A stretch of 41,642 bases of DNA, from positions 1-41,642 of the forward strand of contig QIAH01000372.1 of NCBI GenBank assembly GCA_003225465.1, in the 5' to 3' direction. This DNA is from Acidobacteriota bacterium (lineage in GTDB: Bacteria > Acidobacteriota > Terriglobia > Terriglobales > Acidobacteriaceae). The position numbers were made by a program, and so were the translations under genes. The notes beneath the pieces were generated by a model. The model saw only the letters and a list, made by a program, of their open reading frames with translations. It was not told the DNA's origin and ran no database searches. Of the stretch, positions 36,037 through 41,642 are shown in pieces (position 1 is the first letter of the stretch; every line of letters starts with the position of its first letter).

Positions 36037-36722
36037 TCCGATGGTTTTGTTTCCAGAGGTTCGGCCGAAACTTTTTCCATGATAACCGTTACGTGAATTG
36101 GAGACGGGCGCACGATCTGCACGAGTGGGTCGGAAACAAATGTATTGGTCGTGAAAGTCCCACGTCCGATGTTGCCTGACACATCGACTGGATCGGTGGT
36201 TGCAGCCTCCACTGCCTCGACGCGTGCCCTGGGCCCGCTGATCGTGACCGTCGATGGCTCCGCGAGCACCTGCGCGATTCGATATCCCGGCGCAAACGTG
36301 CCGATCACCCGCGGACGAACCTCTACCTGCCGCGTGAGTCCTACATCAAAACTCAGGCGCACTTGGCTGGGGACAACTTGTGTCACCTCAAGCTCGCGCG
36401 CCATGCGTACTTGCTGCGCGGTCAAATCGAAAGTCCGCTCGCCCGCCTTCATCCCGGCCAAATCGAGTTCGACATGAACTTCCTGCGCGCGCAACTCGTG
36501 GATCAATCGCTCGGGCCCGCGCACGCGCACCTGCGCGGCGGGGATATTCACCGAGCTGATTTCCAGGTTTGCCGGGATTCGATGGAACTCGATGGGCACG
36601 TTCACTTCGACTTCCGCAATCGGATCATGCGAAACGGCCCACCACAAGCCGATTGCCAGCGCCAGCGAAACAACCTTGTACCCGAAATGCGCGAACACGT
36701 ATCTTTGGAGGAGGTCGATCAT
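36033..36722 (-). CDS. cdaR: YbbR-domain protein (CdaR-like)
   Basis: 229 residues. One N-terminal membrane helix (VVSLALAIGLWWAVS) is followed by extracytoplasmic YbbR-type repeats (VNVPIEFHRIPANLEI, VRVRGPERLIHELRAQEV, VEVRPRVIGTFAPGYRI, VTISGPRARVEAVEAATTDPVDVSG). Such proteins regulate the diadenylate cyclase CdaA. The gene starts two bases after the cdaA stop and overlaps glmM by four bases, so the three form one transcript. Repeat number here is about two to three; Firmicutes CdaR has four. Confidence 0.88.
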   Translation of the reverse strand: MIDLLQRYVFAHFGYKVVSLALAIGLWWAVSHDPIAEVEVNVPIEFHRIPANLEISSVNIPAAQVRVRGPERLIHELRAQEVHVELDLAGMKAGERTFDLTAQQVRMARELEVTQVVPSQVRLSFDVGLTRQVEVRPRVIGTFAPGYRIAQVLAEPSTVTISGPRARVEAVEAATTDPVDVSGNIGRGTFTTNTFVSDPLVQIVRPSPIHVTVIMEKVSAEPLETKPSE

Positions 36723-36724
36723 CG

Positions 36725-37600
36725 CTAACGATCCACCCCCGGCGTGTAACTCTGATCCGGGTTGCGATAGCTGCTTGGCCGCTCGGCTTCTGCATTTTCC
36801 TCTTCCGTAACAATCGGCGTGGGAAGGGTGGTCGGAGGCACATACCGCCGCAGAAGCGCGCTCAGCCGCTCGCGCAACTGCTCGACCGTGAGATCACGCT
36901 CGAAATTTCCCGCCACCGCCAGACTGATCGTACCCGTCTCTTCCGACACGATCACCGCAATCGCATCCGTCTCCTCGGTAATTCCGATGCCCGCCCGGTG
37001 CCGAGTGCCCATCTGTGTCGAAAGCACAGGATTCATGGAAAGCGGCAGGAAACAAGCCGCAGCGGCAATGCGATCCTTCTGGACAATGACCGCGCCGTCG
37101 TGGAGCGGAGCGCTGGGCCGGAAAACTGTCGCCAGAAGATCATAGGAAAGCCGCGCATCGAGCGGCACGCCACTCTCAATGTAAGTGCGCAAACCGATTT
37201 CCCGCTCGATGACGATCAGGGCGCCGGTCTGGTTCTGAGAAAAAAGATTCGCCGCCAGCACGATGTCGTCGTAGGCGTCGGACTCCGAACTAGCGGCGCG
37301 GCTGAAGGTCAACCGGCTGCCCAGGTTCGCCAGCGCATGGCGCAGTTCCGCCTGGAAGACGACAATCAATGCGAAAACAACATAAGGAATCAGAGTGCTG
37401 ATCAGCCAGCTGAGAGTCGTCAGCTGTCCGATGCGCGCAAAGTAAAAGCCCGCCGCCACAGCCGCCACGCCTACCAGCATTGGCGCAGCCCGCGTACCGC
37501 GCACCAGCATCAGGAACTGGTAAATGACGAACGCAACCAGCAAAATATCGATGACGTTGGTCATCGATACGTGTGGCCAGCGAGCGAGAAAGTTCGCCAC
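36725..37600 (-). CDS. cdaA: membrane-bound diadenylate cyclase (c-di-AMP synthase)
   Basis: 291 residues from a GTG at 37600 with AAGGGG upstream. Three transmembrane segments (IDILLVAFVIYQFLML, APMLVGVAAVAAGFYFA, LISTLIPYVVFALIVVF) precede the DAC (DisA_N) domain with the catalytic DGA (168-170) and TRHRAG (199-204). It condenses two ATP to c-di-AMP at the inner membrane. The operon with cdaR and glmM is as in Firmicutes, but here it sits in a diderm lineage with LPS genes. The C-terminal tail of ~50 residues is extra. Confidence 0.95.
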   Translation of the reverse strand: MANFLARWPHVSMTNVIDILLVAFVIYQFLMLVRGTRAAPMLVGVAAVAAGFYFARIGQLTTLSWLISTLIPYVVFALIVVFQAELRHALANLGSRLTFSRAASSESDAYDDIVLAANLFSQNQTGALIVIEREIGLRTYIESGVPLDARLSYDLLATVFRPSAPLHDGAVIVQKDRIAAAACFLPLSMNPVLSTQMGTRHRAGIGITEETDAIAVIVSEETGTISLAVAGNFERDLTVEQLRERLSALLRRYVPPTTLPTPIVTEEENAEAERPSSYRNPDQSYTPGVDR

Positions 37601-37674
37601 AACCCCTTCCCTTCCGATAACGTGACGAAGAATGCCTGACTTAGACCTTCATTTTAATCCAGCGGGCAGCGCAC

Positions 37675-39045
37675 CTACCTGGATGTTTTCTTCACGGTCG
37701 CGTGAAGCTCACCGCGAGCGACCCGTGCCCGGATGTCTTCCCCGACCTTGACTCGCGCCGCATCCTTCACCAGCTTGCCCGATGAATCAAAAACCAGCGC
37801 ATACCCCCGGTCGAGAATCGCTACTGGCGAGAGTGCCTCCATTTGACTCGTCAGCCGCTCCAGCCGGGCGCGTCGTTGGAGCAGTAAATTTCGCCAGGCC
37901 GCTGCCATAGCGGCTACCTTCGCATTCAACTCCCTGCCCACACCCGCGAGCACAAGCCGGAGATCATAATGCCGCACCGCCGCCGCCAGCGTTTCAAACC
38001 GCCGCCGATGTGCCTCCAAACGGTCTCGTTGTGCGTGTGCCATGCGGTTGGTAAGGTCATCGACTCTTTGCTGGCGCCGCCGGATCAGGTCCATCATGCG
38101 TCCGAACGCGCCATGCTGGGCCAATTCCGTCAATCGTTGCCGACCCATCATCAGCCGGTAGCGCATGCCCTTTTCGAGTTCCCGCTGCAGCCGCGCAACT
38201 TGCGACTCCACTTCTTGACGCGAGCGGATGACGATCTCCGCCGCAGCCGACGGCGTAGCCGCACGCAAATCCGCCACAAAGTCTACGATGGTGAAATCGG
38301 TCTCATGTCCGACCGCGGAAATTACCGGCAGCTTCGATCCCGCGATCACCCTCGCCAGTCCTTCGTCATTAAACGCCGCAAGATCCTCGACCGACCCTCC
38401 GCCGCGCGCGACAATGATCACGTCGACATTCCGCAACCGATTGAAATACCGCACCCCGGTTGCAACCTCTATCGGCGCTGACTCCCCTTGCACCTGAGCG
38501 GGATAGATCAGAACGTTCACGGTGTGATGGCGCCGGTGCAGGATCTGTAGGATATCGCGCAGGGCCGCCGCCTGCGGTGAAGTGACGATCCCGATCGCCG
38601 AAGGCAGTGCCGGAATCACTTTTTTCCGACTCGCCTCGAAGAGTCCTTCTTCCTCAAGTTTTGCCTTCAGCTGCTCGAACGCAATCTGGAGCGCACCCGC
38701 ACCTTTCGGCTCGACGTATTCCGCAATAATCTGTAACTGTCCGCGATCTTCGTAAACGGTCACCCGGCCGCGCACCACAACCTGCATTCCATCCGCCGGC
38801 CGGAACCGCAGTAGGCGCGCCGACGACCGAAACATCACCACACTGATCTGCGAATTCTCATCTTTCAGCGTGAAGTAAAGATGTCCGGAATTCTGTGCCC
38901 GCAGGTTGGAGATTTCACCTTGCACCCATGCGTCCGAGTACTCGCGCTCGACGTGCGTGCGCACCGACGCGACCAGATCCCGCACCGTCCATACCCGCCG
39001 CTCTGGTGGACGAAAACTGAAGCCGAGCTGATCAATCGCGCCCAT
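37675..39045 (-). CDS. xseA: exodeoxyribonuclease VII large subunit
   Basis: 456 residues from the ATG at 39045 (MGAIDQLGFSFRPPERRVWTVRDL); the frame extends 40 codons further but the extra part does not fit the family. It degrades single-stranded DNA together with XseB, which is not in the window. The OB-fold (WVQGEISNLRAQNSGHLYFTLKD) and catalytic region (ALPSAIGIVTSPQAAALRDIL, DVIIVARGGGSVEDLAAFNDEGLAR, AVGHETDFTIVDFVADLRAATPSAAAE) are complete. TACACT lies seven bases before the ATG (complement of 39053-39058) and no Shine-Dalgarno is seen. Confidence 0.95.
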   Translation of the reverse strand: MGAIDQLGFSFRPPERRVWTVRDLVASVRTHVEREYSDAWVQGEISNLRAQNSGHLYFTLKDENSQISVVMFRSSARLLRFRPADGMQVVVRGRVTVYEDRGQLQIIAEYVEPKGAGALQIAFEQLKAKLEEEGLFEASRKKVIPALPSAIGIVTSPQAAALRDILQILHRRHHTVNVLIYPAQVQGESAPIEVATGVRYFNRLRNVDVIIVARGGGSVEDLAAFNDEGLARVIAGSKLPVISAVGHETDFTIVDFVADLRAATPSAAAEIVIRSRQEVESQVARLQRELEKGMRYRLMMGRQRLTELAQHGAFGRMMDLIRRRQQRVDDLTNRMAHAQRDRLEAHRRRFETLAAAVRHYDLRLVLAGVGRELNAKVAAMAAAWRNLLLQRRARLERLTSQMEALSPVAILDRGYALVFDSSGKLVKDAARVKVGEDIRARVARGELHATVKKTSR

Positions 39046-39167
39046 GGAAGGCAGTGTATCGCAGCCAAGTGTAGCGCTGGCGTCCCCGCCGGCAAAGTAC
39101 GCGGAGCGACGACACGGGTTGCCTGACAGCTGAGTCGCCGACGCTCTGAGTCGCGAAACGACCAACC

Positions 39168-39392
39168 TCAGCGCCGCAAACGTGAGATCACGTACAACAC
39201 CAGCGACAGCACCACGCTTAGCAGAATGGAAGTAGTAAGAGGAAAGTAGAAGCTCGTGTTCTTCCCGCGATACACAATGTCGCCCGGCAGCCGTCCAAGA
39301 GGAAGCTGGCTCTTCCCCACCAACATGACGACCAAGCCGAGCACCACCAGCCCGCCGCCAACAATCACCAGCAATTTTCCCACATCCGTCAC
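39168..39392 (-). CDS. DUF2905-type small membrane protein
   Basis: 74 residues from a GTG at 39392, with GGAG just upstream. Two membrane segments (LLVIVGGGLVVLGLVVML and TSILLSVVLSLVLYVI) flank PLGRLPGDIVYRGKNTSFYFPL, the family signature. The role is unknown. TACACT lies six bases before the GTG, another candidate near-leaderless start. It lies 122 bases upstream of xseA. Confidence 0.82.
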   Translation of the reverse strand: MTDVGKLLVIVGGGLVVLGLVVMLVGKSQLPLGRLPGDIVYRGKNTSFYFPLTTSILLSVVLSLVLYVISRLRR

Positions 39393-39404
39393 ACTCCTAG
39401 TGTA

Positions 39405-39480
39405 GTCTCCGGCTGAGGCGAAGCCGAAAGCTAAAAGCCGAAAGCTCCAAAGGCCAAAGCCTGAAGCCCAGAGCCTCTGC
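39405..39480. repeat. AAAGC/AAAGCC simple repeat tract
   Basis: The region contains repeated short words (gccgaaagct, aaaagccgaaagct, aaaggccaaagcc). It fills the divergent gap between the DUF2905 and cupin genes. Confidence 0.5.
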
Positions 39481-39486
39481 TACAAT
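39481..39486 (+). promoter_or_regulatory. -10 element (TACAAT) eight bases before the cupin gene
   Basis: TACAAT at 39481-39486 ends eight bases before the ATG at 39495. The gap (cccgcccc) has no ribosome-binding site, so the transcript is probably leaderless. Confidence 0.45.
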
Positions 39487-39494
39487 CCCGCCCC

Positions 39495-40196
39495 ATGAAA
39501 AAGGCAACTGCTGCCGTGCTCCTGCTCCTCGCGGCCGTCGTGCTCAGTGCGCAGGCGACTCCCGAAGTCGAAATCACCAATGAAGGAAACCACCATCTCG
39601 TCCTCGAAAACGAACTCGTCCGCGTCTACCAGGTCGAGGTCGCTCCTCAACAAGCAACGCTCATGCATTGGCACCGTCATGACTACTTCTATGTGATCCT
39701 GGGGGACTCGGATGTTTCCAACGAGGTCAAGGGCAAGGCGCCCGTCGAGGTCAAGTTAAAGGACGGTCAGACAGGATTCTCTCCCGCCAGCTTCGCCCAT
39801 GTCGCCCGCAATCTTGCCAGCAGGCCTTTCCGCAACGTCACTATCGAGCTCATGCAAGACGAAAAATTCCGCACGGCGCCGGCCAAGTGGGATGAGGAAC
39901 GCGGCCTTCATGTCCTGAACGGAGGCACGCAAGAAATACTTTTCGTAAAGGACAACGCCCGTGTTTCCGAAATCGAGCTCGAGCCCGGAGGAGTCATTCC
40001 AAGCCATCGTCACAACGGGCCGCACCTTGTGGTCGCGATTACGGATGTCGACGTACGCAGCGATGTTGAAGGCAAGGGGGCCACGTCCGTGCACCTCAAA
40101 TCCGGCGACGTTACGTGGGCGCCCGGGGGCTACAGGCACACAGTAACCAACGTGGGCAAGCAGACGGCGAAGTTCGTGGCCGTGGAGTTTCCTTGA
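39495..40196 (+). CDS. exported bicupin protein
   Basis: 233 residues. Signal peptide (AVLLLLAAVVLSAQA), then two cupin domains. The first (LVRVYQVEVAPQQATLMHWHRHDYFYVILGD) has a HxHxxxxxxx pattern and the second (VSEIELEPGGVIPSHRHNGPHLVVAITD and VTWAPGGYRHTVTN) has HRHNG and a distal His. Metal binding is likely; the reaction is unknown. It lies upstream of the rRNA operon with an 821-base gap. Confidence 0.85.
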   Translation: MKKATAAVLLLLAAVVLSAQATPEVEITNEGNHHLVLENELVRVYQVEVAPQQATLMHWHRHDYFYVILGDSDVSNEVKGKAPVEVKLKDGQTGFSPASFAHVARNLASRPFRNVTIELMQDEKFRTAPAKWDEERGLHVLNGGTQEILFVKDNARVSEIELEPGGVIPSHRHNGPHLVVAITDVDVRSDVEGKGATSVHLKSGDVTWAPGGYRHTVTNVGKQTAKFVAVEFP

Positions 40197-40739
40197 GGTC
40201 AACCGGCCCGAATCCTGTCGATCCTGGGTCAATGGGTGTAAGTAGGAGGGAGATCAGCTGGCGATATTCCGGACAGTTTGTCGTCGGCGCCCGGGACCTT
40301 GATGTGTTCTGGGATCGATCCAGTGTTCGCCCGCCGTCCTCGGGCTGACCCCCGAAAGTAAACACCCCCTTGCGTACACTCCCTTCACGTGATATAAACA
40401 ATTCACCGAGAGCATCTGTGTGGCTAGCCGGGCAGTTTTTGCAACTCTCGTAGCACGTCCGGCATCGAATAGTTAAGGCAATAATTTCAAGGAATTAAAC
40501 CCCGGCCACGGGGTTTGCATTCGGGGACAAGGTTCCTCGAAGGGTTTAAGCGTCACTCGCAAGAACCTCCAAGTGATCTTTTCTCAAGTTTGAAAGCTTC
40601 CGCCTCGGCTCGTGCCGGAAATTGGCCCGTGCTCGCAGCGGAAGTTGCATTTCATCGCGCCTAGAGAGCGCAACTCGCTCCCCTCGGTTGAGTCCTCACA
40701 ACTGTGCAAAAGTTGTGGAAGTCTTGTGGTTCCTTAGGG
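40197..40739. other. intergenic region upstream of the rRNA promoter
   Basis: About 540 bases. There is a perfect hairpin AAACCCC-ggccac-GGGGTTT at 40497-40516 without a T-run, so its role is unclear. No supported ORF was seen in either strand. The region may hold upstream activating sites for rRNA transcription, but none is recognisable. Confidence 0.5.
40497..40516. repeat. perfect 7-bp palindrome AAACCCC/GGGGTTT
   Basis: A clean stem-loop with six-base loop in the rRNA upstream region. It could be a regulator site or a weak terminator for the cupin transcript. Confidence 0.4.
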
Positions 40740-40767
40740 TTGACAGGCGTGCGATGGAAGCTGTAGT
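40740..40767 (+). promoter_or_regulatory. rRNA operon promoter
   Basis: TTGACA at 40740-40745 and TGTAGT at 40762-40767 are 16 bases apart. The perfect -35 and the position about 250 bases before the 16S start suit an rRNA promoter; the -10 is only four of six. Confidence 0.5.
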
Positions 40768-40854
40768 TTCAAAAGGTTTCGAGGACAGCGAGATCCGCAT
40801 CCGTGTGTGATCTCGTCTGGACTGAAAGCGCGCCGCTCAGGCGGAAAGCGGATC

Positions 40855-40866
40855 GGTCTTTGACAA
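40855..40866 (+). promoter_or_regulatory. rRNA antitermination boxA
   Basis: GGTCTTTGACAA resembles the boxA sequence (TGCTCTTTAACA) that loads NusB/NusE on rRNA transcripts. It lies about 150 bases before the 16S gene, in the leader. Confidence 0.5.
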
Positions 40867-41017
40867 ATAGGTTGAACGTGCCAGTTAATGAGTAGGAAAG
40901 GTTCGGGCTCAAGTCCGAGCGTACTCACAAAATAAGGCCGTTCCGTGGAGTGCGGGCATTCGTGTCTGCCGCTCTGTGGAATGGCGAATCTGTTCCTTCG
41001 GGAGCAGATTTCAGGTT

Positions 41018-41642
<625 letters not shown>

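Noticed and set aside
40497-40516. AAACCCC/GGGGTTT hairpin as a strong terminator
   Set aside because: No T-run follows, so a rho-independent terminator is not supported; listed only as a palindrome.
40853-40880. TTTGACAAAT in the leader as a second -35 promoter box
   Set aside because: Fits boxA better and lacks a -10 at the correct spacing.

Overview
The window reads as a chromosomal segment of a member of the Acidobacteriota, most likely class Terriglobia (subdivision 1, Koribacter-like). The right edge holds the first ~625 bases of a 16S rRNA gene whose sequence resembles that group by memory, and many secreted hypothetical proteins, dispersed palindromes and the B12-riboswitch/TonB receptor fit as well. 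Lipid A and Kdo genes show that the cell is a diderm. No prophage, transposase, CRISPR array, integron or tRNA gene was found; most of the window is housekeeping DNA.

Layout. 1-1,000: a frameshifted remnant of a Ser/Thr kinase N-terminus, then a secreted hypothetical gene. 1,161-7,568 (minus strand): an LPS core/lipid A operon in the order waaA, lpxK, heptose-7-phosphate kinase, a frameshifted heptose-1-phosphate adenylyltransferase, a GT9 heptosyltransferase, an ICMT-like membrane methyltransferase and a DUF3108 protein. 7,683-14,483: small membrane and exported proteins, a Bcp peroxiredoxin that shares its start CATG with a divergent secreted protein, a metallo-beta-lactamase-fold enzyme, a Tat-exported GH1 glycosidase and a DinB-like protein. 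14,492-20,526: gatB, a glycine-zipper protein, a 3-methyladenine glycosylase, panB-panC and a deoxynucleoside kinase. 20,689-23,223: promoter, cobalamin riboswitch and TonB-dependent receptor. 23,341-29,634: class II aldolase, queA, cysteine dioxygenase, a frameshifted lipoprotein and polA. 29,763-34,611: cytochrome P460, a LytS/LytTR two-component pair, a bicovalent-type flavin oxidase and a small membrane protein. 34,660-37,600 (minus strand): the c-di-AMP/cell-wall operon cdaA-cdaR-glmM. 37,675-40,196: xseA, a DUF2905 protein and an exported bicupin. 40,197-41,017: the rRNA leader with promoter and boxA, then 16S rRNA.

Three patterns cut across single genes. (1) Several genes without a Shine-Dalgarno have a TATAAT-like hexamer 6-8 nt before the start codon, which suggests leaderless transcripts (gatB, queA, the 7,880 gene and the cupin are the clearest). 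(2) Palindromic repeats of a few families sit at nearly every convergent gene junction, often touching the stop codon, and probably act as bidirectional terminators. (3) Three reading frames are broken by small indels (kinase remnant, heptose adenylyltransferase, lipoprotein); these are either real decay or base-level assembly errors. I see no clear new defence or biosynthetic system. The leaderless architecture and the repeat-at-convergence pattern are the most unusual signals.
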